Part shown: one piece after another, positions 1-9,394 of the stretch
Numbering within the stretch: the first letter of the stretch is position 1
Layout: each line of letters starts with the position of its first letter
From: JBCDHN01 sp965224535
GTDB lineage: Bacteria; Verrucomicrobiota; Verrucomicrobiia; Verrucomicrobiales; DEV007
Assembly (NCBI GenBank): GCA_965224535.1
Contig: CBDCZR010000031.1
Span: 60,174 to 124,173 of the forward strand
DNA length: 64,000 nt
Direction of reading: 5' to 3'
The notes under the pieces: model-generated
Database searches by the model: none
Told to the model about the DNA's origin: nothing
What the model saw: only the letters and a program-made list of their open reading frames with translations
Translations under genes and position numbers: made by a program

Positions 1-363
1 TTTACCGACACCGTGGCCGATCAACTGGGGATGATCGTGGTTTCGCTGCTGGCCATCCACCACCAGTTGGTCAATCCCACGCTGGCTGCCTACTACGTGG
101 CCATTTACGTGGCGATGATCGTTTTTGCCGTGGTTCAGAACTACATCGGCCTGCATTCGCCGCTCACCATCCGCAGTAAATACCCGCTTTACGTCGCCTA
201 CGCCATTTGGGCGTTTACCGGCGGTTTGGGCGAGGGGCGGCTGGAGTTGTTCCACTGGATCATGGCCGTTTTTTCCGTGCCCATGACGGTGAGCGTGCTC
301 ATGGCGTTTTTCGCGCTCAAAAAGCACTTCGCCAGTCAATCGGGCCCCGATTCACTCCAGTAA
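1..363 (+). CDS. Partial integral membrane protein, unknown function (5' end outside window)
   Basis: The frame is open from the first base, so the start lies upstream of the window. About 120 residues are visible and are strongly hydrophobic. There are roughly three membrane segments, around an AIYVAMIVFAVVQNY stretch, a YPLYVAYAIWAF stretch and an IMAVFSVPMTVSVLMAFFAL stretch, followed by a short polar tail. I do not recognise the family. The last 28 bases overlap the 3' end of the convergent sulfatase gene. Confidence 0.6.
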   Translation, partial: FTDTVADQLGMIVVSLLAIHHQLVNPTLAAYYVAIYVAMIVFAVVQNYIGLHSPLTIRSKYPLYVAYAIWAFTGGLGEGRLELFHWIMAVFSVPMTVSVLMAFFALKKHFASQSGPDSLQ

Positions 364-1967
364 CCGCGAAAAATCTCCAGCGGATCGGCGGTTTTGGGGT
401 CCGTGTCCGGCGGGGCCTTGCGCCATTGCCAAAAATCCGCGAACAACTCGGCGGGATCCGGCGCAACGCGGCCCGTCCAGTAGGCGCGGTCGCGGTCGAG
501 GATCGATTTTCGCGCTTGCCGCCAGTCGGTCATGACCTCGGCGAACCACGCGTCGTAAGCGCGGGTCAGCTCCGCGACCAATTCCGGATGCGCGGCGGCG
601 AGATCGCGTTTTTCACCCGGATCGGCGGCCAAATCGAACAGGCGCGGTGCTTTTTCCTCAAAGTCCGGCACCGGGCCGAGTTCGCGGTCCAGCGGCATCT
701 CCCAATGCGGCCGCACAATGCCCCGCCGGTAGGAAGGATTATCGCGCGCGCCGTCTTTGCGCATGGTCTCCGGTGCGCCGGGCCAGACCAGTTTCCACCT
801 GCCGCGGCGAATGGCGGCGTCACTGTGGGCGGCGGGCCGGTAGCGGTTTTTTTGGAACGGCAAAGCGCGGTTTTCGAGCGCCGGCGGAGGTTCGCCGAGC
901 AACGCCGGCAAAATGTCGAGACCGTCGAGCGGCTTGGCGTCTTGCGGCGGCTCCGCGCCGGTCAGGCCGAACAAGGTCGGGAGCCAATCGCAGCCGTGAA
1001 CGGGCGTGGCGATGACGCGTCCGGCGGAAATTCGCCCCGGCCAGGAAACGATGGCGGGCACGCGGATGCCTTGCTCGCCCACGTCGCCCTTGTTGCCGGA
1101 AAATCCGGCGTGGAAGCGCTGGGTCGATTCGCCTTCGGCCATTCCCAGATGCGCGCCGTTGTCACTGGTGAAGACGATGATGGTTTCGTCCTGCACACCG
1201 ACTTCATCCAGGGCCTGGAACACGCGGGCCAACCCGGCGTCCATGGCCTCGATCATCGCGTAGATTTTGGCGACATTGTCAGGCAAACCGCGGTAATTGG
1301 CGACCAATTCGGCTGGCGCCTGGAAGGGGCTGTGCGGCGCATGATGGGCGAGAAAGAGCGCAAACGGCCTCCCATCCGCCACGGCGGCGCGCATGAAGGC
1401 AATGGCCTCCTCGTTGAGGGCATCGCTGAGGTAACGCCCATCGTGAGAAACCGGTTCGTCGTTGCGTAGGAGATTCCACTTCCAGTAGTCCTGGCCGCCG
1501 TTGGGAAAGCCGAAAAACAGGTCGAAGCCGCGCTGGTGGGGCAGGTAATCGCGGCAATACAGCCCGTTGTGCCACTTGCCAATGAGCGCCGTTTTGTAGC
1601 CCGCGTGCCGGAAGTAGTCGCCGAACGTTTTTTCCGAAAGGGCGATCCGGTCGAGGCCGCGATTGCTGGGAACATCGACAGCTCCCGTGCGGTGATTGAA
1701 GCGGCCGGTGAGGAATCCGGCCCGAGACGGCGCGCAGAGCGGCGATGGCGCGTAGTGATCGGTCAGGCGCACACCGGAAGCCGCCAACGCGTCGAGCGCC
1801 GGCGTTTTCACGTGCGGATTGCCGTAGCAGGCCAAATCGCCGATGCCAAGGTCGTCGGCGAGAATGAAGAGCACGTTGGGCTTCTCCGCCAATGTGGGCA
1901 ATGCGGGCGAAGCGGCCAGCACGAGCAGCAAAATGGCGGTCGTGCGCGATTTCATGCCAAAAATCAC
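336..1967 (-). CDS. Secreted sulfatase (S1 family, formylglycine-dependent)
   Basis: This 543-residue protein has an N-terminal signal peptide ending near PTLAEKP, so it should act in the periplasm or outside the cell. The alkaline-phosphatase-superfamily start NVLFILADDLG supplies the metal-binding Asp pair (D38, D39). The canonical sulfatase signature C78-A-P-S-R followed by AGFLTGR marks the Cys that a formylglycine-generating enzyme converts. GKWHNG and TSDNGAHLG are further active-site segments. Such sulfatases desulfate glycans; the substrate cannot be told from sequence. A second possible start lies at Met5. The start overlaps the upstream methyltransferase/PQQ gene by ATGA, which suggests translational coupling. 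No sulfatase-maturation gene is present in the window. Confidence 0.93.
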   Translation of the reverse strand: MIFGMKSRTTAILLLVLAASPALPTLAEKPNVLFILADDLGIGDLACYGNPHVKTPALDALAASGVRLTDHYAPSPLCAPSRAGFLTGRFNHRTGAVDVPSNRGLDRIALSEKTFGDYFRHAGYKTALIGKWHNGLYCRDYLPHQRGFDLFFGFPNGGQDYWKWNLLRNDEPVSHDGRYLSDALNEEAIAFMRAAVADGRPFALFLAHHAPHSPFQAPAELVANYRGLPDNVAKIYAMIEAMDAGLARVFQALDEVGVQDETIIVFTSDNGAHLGMAEGESTQRFHAGFSGNKGDVGEQGIRVPAIVSWPGRISAGRVIATPVHGCDWLPTLFGLTGAEPPQDAKPLDGLDILPALLGEPPPALENRALPFQKNRYRPAAHSDAAIRRGRWKLVWPGAPETMRKDGARDNPSYRRGIVRPHWEMPLDRELGPVPDFEEKAPRLFDLAADPGEKRDLAAAHPELVAELTRAYDAWFAEVMTDWRQARKSILDRDRAYWTGRVAPDPAELFADFWQWRKAPPDTDPKTADPLEIFRGYWSESGPD

Positions 1968-4900
1968 TCTGGTCCCAGACAGAGCACCGAACCGTCCTTC
2001 AGCGCCAAAAACAGGCGGCCGTTGGCAGCGGCCATTCCGTCGAAAACCGGCGTCGCGGGTAATTTGAGCTCCGCCAGCTTGGATCCGTCCGCGACGCTGG
2101 CAGCGTAAAGCAACCCGCCCTTTTCCCCGCGCCAGGCGGCCAGCGCACTCTCGGCATCCTCAAGCTGCAACGCCGATTCGCCCTCGCCAATGGCGCTGAA
2201 TTCGTCCGGTGGGCCGGCGGCGAACACCGCGTTTTGCGTTACCGCCAGGGCCGTGGCCAAAATCGGCACGTCCGTGGTCCAGCGGTAGGTCAGCGGCGGC
2301 ATTTTCACCTCTTTGCGTTTGCGGCCCTTGCGATCGACGGTCTCCACCTCCACCGGCTTCTCGGAACTGCGTTCGTGCGCGAAAAGTTGATACTTCTCGC
2401 CGCCGCGCCACTGGCCGGTGTTTCCGCTGGGATATTTGTCGCGCCCGTAGCCGAAAACCCGCTTGGCGTCGTAAGCCAAAATGCGGCCGGAAGGGACCTG
2501 GTTGCCCACTTTCCACCAGCCGCTCCAGTGCGAGGTAAACCGGTCGTGCACCACCCAGTAGGCGCGGTGCCACCAGGTGTCGTCCAGCAGTCCCAGGGGA
2601 GAAAACAGGTGCACGCCCTTGCCGGCGTCGTCATTTCCGGTGGCGAAATCCAGCTTGGCGTGGCGCATGTAAACATCCGCGCCGTCGGCCACTAACACGT
2701 CGCTAAGCACGCCGCGGACGTCCCTGCGATCCTCACCCTGGCCCGGGATGTGCTGCTTGCCGGTCTCGGGATCGGGGCTCCAAACCGTCGATTCCGAGAT
2801 GAGGTCGCCGGTTTGCGGATTCAGCCGGCAGAGCCGAATGCCGCCGTCCAGGTACGACGAACGCCCCGCTGCGACCAACAGCTCTCCGCCGCGAATCAGC
2901 GCAGCGCCGTGCACCGGCCAAGCGGATTCCAGTTGCTGGCGAATCGAAATCAGCCGCTCGGTGGGCGCGGCGCGGAATTTCCAGGCCAAGTCACCGTCTT
3001 TTTCGCGCAGCGCGTAAACCCAGCCATCGGCACTGCCAAAGTAGACGCCGCCTTCGTGGATCGTCGGGGGTGAATCGATCCGCCCGCCTGCGGTGAAGCG
3101 CCAAACCGGCTCGCCGGTCGCCGAATCGAGCGCGTGAACGGTGTGCTGGTCGATTGCGGCGACGTAAACCCGGCCATGCGCGGAAACCGGGCTGGAAAGC
3201 GGCCCGGTGAGCTGCGTTTTCCAGGTTTGGCTTAGGTTGGGCGTCACCTGCGCCTGCAAAATGCCGTTGCGGCCCGGGCTCCCGCGAAACGTCGGCCAGT
3301 CCGCGGCTGAAACCTCGGTTTTGGCCGAAAAATCGCCAAAAGCCGGGCCTTGTTCGATTCGTGGCGTTGGCTTAGCCGGTGCGCTAGAGGTGGTCCGCGA
3401 TGAGGCGAACGCGTAGATGCCGCTCAGCTTCGTTTTCATGTTACACGCGCACGAATCCGGCGGCACGTAGAGCAGGCCGTTGGCTGGCATCACCCCGTAC
3501 TGACAAGTGCCGCGAATCCAGTCGTTTTCGCGAATATCGCCGGTGCTCATGCTCACCATTTGCACGCCCATCTCGCCGTAGAGCATGTAGTCGCCAACGA
3601 CCTTGCCGCGATAGCAACGCGGGTGCATGTAGGGCCGGGGCGTTTTGATTTCGCGCCTAACCTCGCCGCTCACCGGATCCAGCGCCACGCGGGCGCCGTT
3701 GCCGCGCATCCACAGGTCTTCGCCCACCAGCATCAAGTCCGGCGCGGCGTTGTATTCCTGCTTGCTCTGGCCTTCCCAAACCAGCTCACCGTTGCTCACG
3801 TCGTAAGCGTGTACTTTCTGGAAATCCGCCGCCAGAATCACGCGATCGTCAACCACGATGCTGGGCGATTCCCACTGCATCTCGCCTTGGCTCAGTTTTC
3901 CCTTCGAAACCGGCAAATGCGCCTTAAAATCCGCGCTCCACGCCTCTTGGCCCGATTCCAGGTTGACCGAAAACACCCGCTTGGTCGTTTGCGCGAACAC
4001 TTTGCCGTTTTTCACCGCCATGCAGGGAAAAACCAGGTCATCGACCGCCGTTTCCCAAAACGCCTCGCCGGAATCGACGCGCACTTTCAGGATTTTGCAG
4101 CGATGCTTGAGAAATTCGCCCCGCCGGCGCGCCGCGTCGATTTCATCGTGCCGATCGACGTCCTCATCGACTAACAGGACCAAAATTCCGTCCTCGTAGA
4201 GGATCTGCTTCGTTTTCTCGCTGCCGGGGATGGTGCGAATCGTTTCGCCAGTCTCCGCGTCGAGAATCGACACCGGATCGGTGAACGCCATGGTCACGAA
4301 CACCTTGCCGTCCGCCGCCACGAGCCGAAACGGCAGGCTGGCCGGACCCGAGCGGAAACGGCGAAATTGATCGACCCAATCGCCCATGCGCCGCCGCCAA
4401 AGTTCGATCCCGTTGAAGGCGTCGCGCGCGATAAGCCACCATTCCGCAGGCAGGCGAATATCGACCCGCGGCGCGTCGTCGAGGATGTAGAACATGCGCC
4501 CGCCGTTGGAGACCGCCGTGCTGAAACTGGCCTGTTGCTCGTGGGCGCGGGAGAATTTCGGCGTCGCCATCCATTGGATCTGGTCCGGCGGGCCGATCAG
4601 CGTGTCGCGGGAAACCGGGTTGTTGTCCGGCGAGCGCAAAAAGTGCGGCCAATCGTCCATTTCGCCAGGACGCGGCTTGACGAGCGTTTCCCAGGCATCG
4701 CCGTTGCGGACCAGGGCCTTGCCATCGGGAGCCAAAACGCGCAAAATTTCCTCGCGCGGCGCTAATTCGGCGTTTTCCGCGACCAGCAGGTTCACCAGGT
4801 TGTCGCTGTAGGGCAGGGTGTTGCCGCGAAGCTGGCCGATGGCGATTTTTCCGTAAATTCCGGCCTCCAGCAGGTTTTTGCGCGCCGCTGCCACGTTGTC

Positions 4901-5107
4901 CCCGTCCGGATCCAGGCCATGCACGCGAAAGCCGTCGCCCGCGAGGAAAGCCGCGGTCGTCTCGCCATTTCCGCAACCCAGGTGAACGATGAGCCCGCCG
5001 GTGGTCTGCGTTTCTTGCAGGGCGGCATTGGGATCGAGCGGCGCGGCGGCGTGGAGGGAAAAAGTGAGAGCGGCGGCGCAGAAAAAGGCGAAAAACAAGG
5101 GTTTCAT
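1964..5107 (-). CDS. Secreted PQQ-like beta-propeller protein with N-terminal methyltransferase-like domain
   Basis: The 1047-residue protein begins with a clear signal peptide (MKPLFFAFFC...). Residues ~35-125 resemble a SAM-dependent class I methyltransferase: VHLGCGNGETT is glycine motif I, HGLDPD resembles motif II, and REEILRVLAPDGKALV resembles motif III/IV. The rest is a large PQQ/quinoprotein-type beta-propeller with repeats such as LDAETGETI, ALDSATGEPVW and DWPTFRGSPGRNG. No PQQ ligand set can be proven by eye. The start at 5107 was chosen for the signal peptide; the open frame runs further upstream without homology. It is co-transcribed with the sulfatase (ATGA overlap), so a role in the same extracellular polymer pathway is inferred. 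A methyltransferase fold on an exported protein is odd, because SAM is cytosolic; the domain may be degenerate. Confidence 0.85.
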   Translation of the reverse strand: MKPLFFAFFCAAALTFSLHAAAPLDPNAALQETQTTGGLIVHLGCGNGETTAAFLAGDGFRVHGLDPDGDNVAAARKNLLEAGIYGKIAIGQLRGNTLPYSDNLVNLLVAENAELAPREEILRVLAPDGKALVRNGDAWETLVKPRPGEMDDWPHFLRSPDNNPVSRDTLIGPPDQIQWMATPKFSRAHEQQASFSTAVSNGGRMFYILDDAPRVDIRLPAEWWLIARDAFNGIELWRRRMGDWVDQFRRFRSGPASLPFRLVAADGKVFVTMAFTDPVSILDAETGETIRTIPGSEKTKQILYEDGILVLLVDEDVDRHDEIDAARRRGEFLKHRCKILKVRVDSGEAFWETAVDDLVFPCMAVKNGKVFAQTTKRVFSVNLESGQEAWSADFKAHLPVSKGKLSQGEMQWESPSIVVDDRVILAADFQKVHAYDVSNGELVWEGQSKQEYNAAPDLMLVGEDLWMRGNGARVALDPVSGEVRREIKTPRPYMHPRCYRGKVVGDYMLYGEMGVQMVSMSTGDIRENDWIRGTCQYGVMPANGLLYVPPDSCACNMKTKLSGIYAFASSRTTSSAPAKPTPRIEQGPAFGDFSAKTEVSAADWPTFRGSPGRNGILQAQVTPNLSQTWKTQLTGPLSSPVSAHGRVYVAAIDQHTVHALDSATGEPVWRFTAGGRIDSPPTIHEGGVYFGSADGWVYALREKDGDLAWKFRAAPTERLISIRQQLESAWPVHGAALIRGGELLVAAGRSSYLDGGIRLCRLNPQTGDLISESTVWSPDPETGKQHIPGQGEDRRDVRGVLSDVLVADGADVYMRHAKLDFATGNDDAGKGVHLFSPLGLLDDTWWHRAYWVVHDRFTSHWSGWWKVGNQVPSGRILAYDAKRVFGYGRDKYPSGNTGQWRGGEKYQLFAHERSSEKPVEVETVDRKGRKRKEVKMPPLTYRWTTDVPILATALAVTQNAVFAAGPPDEFSAIGEGESALQLEDAESALAAWRGEKGGLLYAASVADGSKLAELKLPATPVFDGMAAANGRLFLALKDGSVLCLGPE

Positions 5108-5210
5108 GACGCGAACATCCCGAATCTCGCGCTGAAGGCAACCTCGCAGCTTGCCGGAAAATCCAGCCGGCCGGAAATCGCGGCAACAACGTGACGCAAC
5201 CCTCGGCGCG

Positions 5211-5267
5211 ATCGAAAATCCGTGCGAATCTGCGTTCCATCCGCAAAAATCTGTGAAAAGCTGGGAC
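5211..5267. repeat. Degenerate dispersed repeat of the 'cagatt...cgcagatt' type in a divergent promoter region
   Basis: The 184 bases between the divergent starts at 5107 and 5292 contain several diverged copies of an 'AATCYGYG' word (aatccgtgcg, aatctgcg, catccgc, aaatctgtg). On the minus strand this reads as the FADGTQIRTDF-like phrase I remember from junk translations of dispersed PVC repeats. No convincing promoter hexamers are visible, although both flanking genes must start here. Confidence 0.4.
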
Positions 5268-5291
5268 CCAAGCAACCCACGATCTTTTTCC

Positions 5292-6686
5292 ATGAAACCC
5301 ATCGCCACCACCTTCTTCCTCCTCCTCGCCGCGGCCGCCTTTGCGCAGGCAAAACCCAACATCCTCTTCCTCCTGGCCGACGACATGCGGCCCGACGCCA
5401 TCTCCGCGCTGGGCAACTCGCGGATCGACACGCCTAACCTTGATGCTTTGATCCAGCGCGGCACGACGTTCGCCCGCGCCACCTGCTCTTACCCCATTTG
5501 CGTGGTGAGCCGGGCCGAAATGCTGACGGGCATGCACGGCTGGGAAAACGGGGTCGACGGCATGACCAACCAGTTCAACGGCGGCGTCAGTTTTTGGGCC
5601 GAAACCCTCAAAAACGCTGGTTACCAAACCTGTTACGTCGGCAAATGGCACACAAACGGCCGCCCGTCCCAACGCGGCTACACCCGGGTCAACGGCCTCT
5701 TTTCCGGCGGGGGCGGCAAGTGGTGGAAAGACGGCCAAACCGACTGGAAAGGCTTCCCCATCACCGGCTACCGCGGTTGGGTGTTCCAAAGCGACGACGG
5801 CAAGGAAAAGTTCCCCGATCTCGGCGTCGGCCTGACCCCGGACATCGACTCAAAATTCGCCGACGCCGCCATCGAAGTCATTCGCGCCCAATCGGACCAG
5901 CCCTGGTTCCTCCACGTCAACTTCACCGCCCCGCACGACCCGCTCTTCATCCCGCCCGGCATGGAAGACAAGTACTTGCCGGCGCAAATGCGGCTCCCGG
6001 CCAACTTTCTGCCGCGCCATCCGTTCGATCACGGCAACATCGAAGGCCGCGACGAAAGCTTGCTGGCCTTTCCCCGAACCGAAGCGGCGGTGAAGGACGT
6101 TTTGCGCGTCTACTACTCGGTGGTCGACTACCTGGACGCGCAAATCGGCCGAATCCTGGCCGCGTTGGAGGAAACCGGGCAAACGCAGGAAACGATCGTC
6201 ATTTTTTCCAGCGATCACGGGATGGGCGTCGGCAGTCACGGCCTTCGCGGCAAACAGAGCATGTACGAGCACACCATCAACGTCCCCTTCATCGCTGCCG
6301 GCCCGGGAATCGCGGAAAACCGGCGAACGCCTGCCCAAATTTACCTGCGCGAACTCTACCCAACGACCTGTGACCTCGCTGGCGTGCCAGTTCCGGAAGC
6401 GGTCACCGCAAAGAGCTTCGCCCCGGTTCTGCGCGGCGAGACCGATCGGCATCAACAGGCGATTTTTGGCTATTTTCGCGATACCCAGCGCATGATTCGC
6501 ACCGGCAACTGGAAATTCGCCGTTTACCCGCAAGTTGGCGAAAAGCAGCTCTTCAACCTGGAAAGCGACCCGGTGGAAATGGAGAATTTGGCCGGAGCGC
6601 CCCAACACGCCGGCATTCAAGCCGACCTGGAAGCCAGGCTCGAAGAATGGCGGCGCAAAACGGGAGATCCGCTGCTGGCGAACTAG
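5292..6686 (+). CDS. Secreted sulfatase-family protein with non-canonical CVVSR active-site motif
   Basis: The 464-residue protein has a signal peptide ending at FAQAKP. It opens with the sulfatase start NILFLLADDMRPD (metal Asp pair D30, D31), has HDP and SSDHGMGVGSHG metal and substrate segments, and a C-terminal LFNLESDPVEMENLA typical of the family. The position of the formylglycine Cys is C70 in C-V-V-S-R-A-E-M-L-T-G. The usual consensus is C-x-P/A-x-R, so the third position is Val. Arg74 and the following TG are kept. Either the maturation enzyme tolerates Val, or the protein is a sulfatase-fold hydrolase with altered activity. The start at 5292 is set by the signal peptide; no Shine-Dalgarno is seen. 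It is divergent from the other sulfatase operon. Confidence 0.87.
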   Translation: MKPIATTFFLLLAAAAFAQAKPNILFLLADDMRPDAISALGNSRIDTPNLDALIQRGTTFARATCSYPICVVSRAEMLTGMHGWENGVDGMTNQFNGGVSFWAETLKNAGYQTCYVGKWHTNGRPSQRGYTRVNGLFSGGGGKWWKDGQTDWKGFPITGYRGWVFQSDDGKEKFPDLGVGLTPDIDSKFADAAIEVIRAQSDQPWFLHVNFTAPHDPLFIPPGMEDKYLPAQMRLPANFLPRHPFDHGNIEGRDESLLAFPRTEAAVKDVLRVYYSVVDYLDAQIGRILAALEETGQTQETIVIFSSDHGMGVGSHGLRGKQSMYEHTINVPFIAAGPGIAENRRTPAQIYLRELYPTTCDLAGVPVPEAVTAKSFAPVLRGETDRHQQAIFGYFRDTQRMIRTGNWKFAVYPQVGEKQLFNLESDPVEMENLAGAPQHAGIQADLEARLEEWRRKTGDPLLAN

Positions 6687-6757
6687 CCTGAAAGTTTTGC
6701 CGGATCCCCTTTCGCGGAGCAGGATTTGCGCTAAAAGGTTGTCGGACTTAGCCTCGC

Positions 6758-9373
6758 ATGATCGCACTCAAATTTTTCCTTCCAGCCGTTTTTTGTCTCC
6801 TCGCGACGACACTCGCTCACGCTCAACGCGGCGACCGCAAGGGCCACGTGATGGAGTCGCCGCCGGATGAATGGAACCTGCCGGCGCCGGTTTTGGAGCC
6901 GGAATCGGCGCTGGAGTCGTTTCAATTCGGCGAGCCGGGATTTGAGCTGGAAATCGTCGCTGCCGAGCCGCTCGTGATCAACCCGGTCTGCGTTGCGTTC
7001 GATGGAAATGGCCGGCCCTGGGTTTGCGAGATGCGCAGCTACATGCCGGACATCGACGGCAAGGGTGAGGATGGCCGGTTAGGCCGAATTTCGATCCTTG
7101 AGGACACCGACGGCGATGGCCGCGCCGATGCGGCGAAGGTGTTCCTGGATGGGCTGCTTTTGCCGCGCGCCATCCAGTTTGCCGACGGTGGAGTGCTGTG
7201 GGCCGATCAGCAAAAACTGCATTTTACCAAGCGCGTTGGCGAAAATGGCGACCAAGCCGGCCAAACCCGGACGATCGACGAAAAATGGGCGCCGAGCGGA
7301 AATGTGGAGCACAAGGCCAACGGCTTGGTCTACGGGCTGGACAACTGGCTCTACAATGCCAAGAGCGATGCGCGGTATCGCAAAATCGACGGAAAATGGG
7401 TCAAGGATAAGGTCGGCTATCGCGGCCAATGGGGCATCGCCCAGGATGATTTCGGCCGTTTGGCGACGAATTCCAACTCCAACCTGCTGACCATGGAGAC
7501 GATCGCGCCTGGCTACCTGAAAGCGAACCCGAACCACGGGTTTCGCGCGAGAACCGCCACAAAAATCGACAATCGCGTCTGGCCCATCCGCATCACCTGC
7601 GGCGTCAACCGCGGCTACATGGGCGGCACCCTGACTGGAGCCGGTTTCCTGGCCAAAGCGACCGGCGCCTGCGGATTGACCATCTACCGCGGCGACAATT
7701 TTCCGGCTGAGTATCGTGGGAACGCCTTTATCCCGGAGCCGTGTGGATTGCTGGTGAAACGGGCGATTTTTACCGAAAACGACGGCGTCATTTCCGCAAA
7801 ACCGGCCTACGAGGGGCGCGAATTTCTCGCCAGCCTGGACGAGCGCAACCGCTTCGTTAACGCCTACACCGCCCCGGACGGCACGCTCTACCTGGTGGAC
7901 ATCTACCACGGCATCATCCAGCACAAGACCTACGTTACCACCTACCTGCGCCAGCAACTGGTCCACCGCGGCCTGGACCGCAACAACAACGACCGGGGCC
8001 GAATTTACCGCGTGCGCTGGGGGGAGAAAAACCGCGGTTCGTTGCCGCAAATGCTAAGCCAACCCAGCGCCGACCTCGTCGCGCACCTGGATCATCTCAA
8101 CGGCTGGTGGCGGGACACGGCTCAGCGGCTCATCGTGCAGCGCGGCGATGTTTCCTGCGTCCCGGCCTTGCGGAAGAACCTCCGATCCGCGGGCACACTT
8201 GGCCGAATTCACGCGCTGTGGTCGCTGGAAGGGCTGGGTGAGTTGAGCGTCGCTGATTTGGAAACGGCAGCGGCGAGCCGGGACCCGAAATTGCTCGCCA
8301 CGGCGGCGCGCGTGGCCCGGGTTTTCGCGGGGACCGATCACGAGGCGGCGGCCGCGCAAAAACTGGCCTCGGTCGCAAACAAAGCGCCCGGTCCCGAAGC
8401 CGCGCGTTACCTGGCCGCGACCTTGGCCGCCTTCCGCCAATCCGGCAAAACCGCGGCGCGGGAGACGCTAACCAACCTGCTCGCCCGCGGCGGCGCTGAA
8501 GATCCACTCTTTCGCGACATGCTGATGAGCGGCCTGGGTGGAGCGGAACTGGACTTCGCCAAACTGGCTTTGCGCGGCCACCCGGAGTTCGTCCGCGACC
8601 TGCTCGTCCCCGCAATCGTCAACGCTGGAAACGTGGGCGAAATCGAGCAACTTTTGGCCGTCGCGAAGGACTTTCCCGACCAGGAGCCGCAAATTCTCCA
8701 CCACGCCGCAAAAACCGCCACCGCCAAGCGCAACGCCGCCGTCGCCACCGTGCTGCTGGATATCGCGCAAGACGAAACCGTGCGCAAACCCATCCTCGAA
8801 GGCATCCTCTCCGGCGGCAAAACCAAGGGGTTCAAAAAAATTCGCCTCAAACGCGTCCCCGCCGTGCTTTCCAGCGCAGAATCCACCAGCGACCAGCGAT
8901 TGGCCGCCGTCGCCAACCTCTTCGATCTTTCCAGCCACGTGGAAAAGAACCACATCCGCACCGCCGAGGACAAGCGGCAATTCGCGCTCGGTCAGGCGGA
9001 GTACGCCAAGCTCTGCATCGCCTGCCACCAGGCCAACGGCCAGGGCCTGAAACCGCTCGCCCCGCCGTTGGTGGACTCCGAGTGGGTGACCGGCCCCGAG
9101 CGCCGGCTCATCGCGCTTACCATGGAGGGTATGATGGGCCCCATCACCGTCAACGGCACCCTCTACCAGGCGCCCGACATTCAGCCGGTGATGCCCGGAA
9201 TTCGCAGCAACCCGGAAATCGACGACGAAAAACTGGCGGCCATCCTGACCTACGTGCGCAATGCCTGGGGCAACCGCGCGCCGCCGGTTTCGGCCAAATC
9301 CGTGGCCAAATGGCGCAAAAAACAACCCGCGCGCGCCCCGTTTTCCGAGGCGGAGGCCAGGTCGGTCAAGTAG
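6758..9373 (+). CDS. PVC-type heme-binding protein (beta-propeller dehydrogenase-like + HEAT-like region + cytochrome c)
   Basis: The 871-residue protein has a signal peptide ending at LAHAQRG. Residues ~45-420 form the membrane-bound-dehydrogenase-type propeller typical of PVC bacteria (FEVEIVAAEPL-like entry, VAFDGNGRPWVCEMRSY, EDTDGDGRAD, PSGNVEHKANGL). An Ala-rich helical repeat region occupies ~430-710. A cytochrome c domain with C753-I-A-C-H757 and a Met-containing VMPGIRSN segment lies at the C terminus. The family is periplasmic and thought to pass electrons from sugar or alcohol oxidation; the substrate is unknown. It follows the sulfatase by 71 bases in the same direction and may share its transcript. 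The gene is intact. Confidence 0.9.
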   Translation: MIALKFFLPAVFCLLATTLAHAQRGDRKGHVMESPPDEWNLPAPVLEPESALESFQFGEPGFELEIVAAEPLVINPVCVAFDGNGRPWVCEMRSYMPDIDGKGEDGRLGRISILEDTDGDGRADAAKVFLDGLLLPRAIQFADGGVLWADQQKLHFTKRVGENGDQAGQTRTIDEKWAPSGNVEHKANGLVYGLDNWLYNAKSDARYRKIDGKWVKDKVGYRGQWGIAQDDFGRLATNSNSNLLTMETIAPGYLKANPNHGFRARTATKIDNRVWPIRITCGVNRGYMGGTLTGAGFLAKATGACGLTIYRGDNFPAEYRGNAFIPEPCGLLVKRAIFTENDGVISAKPAYEGREFLASLDERNRFVNAYTAPDGTLYLVDIYHGIIQHKTYVTTYLRQQLVHRGLDRNNNDRGRIYRVRWGEKNRGSLPQMLSQPSADLVAHLDHLNGWWRDTAQRLIVQRGDVSCVPALRKNLRSAGTLGRIHALWSLEGLGELSVADLETAAASRDPKLLATAARVARVFAGTDHEAAAAQKLASVANKAPGPEAARYLAATLAAFRQSGKTAARETLTNLLARGGAEDPLFRDMLMSGLGGAELDFAKLALRGHPEFVRDLLVPAIVNAGNVGEIEQLLAVAKDFPDQEPQILHHAAKTATAKRNAAVATVLLDIAQDETVRKPILEGILSGGKTKGFKKIRLKRVPAVLSSAESTSDQRLAAVANLFDLSSHVEKNHIRTAEDKRQFALGQAEYAKLCIACHQANGQGLKPLAPPLVDSEWVTGPERRLIALTMEGMMGPITVNGTLYQAPDIQPVMPGIRSNPEIDDEKLAAILTYVRNAWGNRAPPVSAKSVAKWRKKQPARAPFSEAEARSVK

Positions 9374-9394
9374 CACGCGCACAGCATCGTGGTT

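Noticed and set aside
207..1469. Long plus-strand ORF of 420 codons opposite the first sulfatase
   Set aside because: It is antisense to a gene with clear sulfatase motifs and a signal peptide, and its translation is Arg/Gly-rich shadow sequence without recognisable domains.
4164..5789. 541-codon minus-strand ORF across the divergent promoter region
   Set aside because: It overlaps the methyltransferase/PQQ gene in another frame and the second sulfatase on the other strand; both have strong family evidence.
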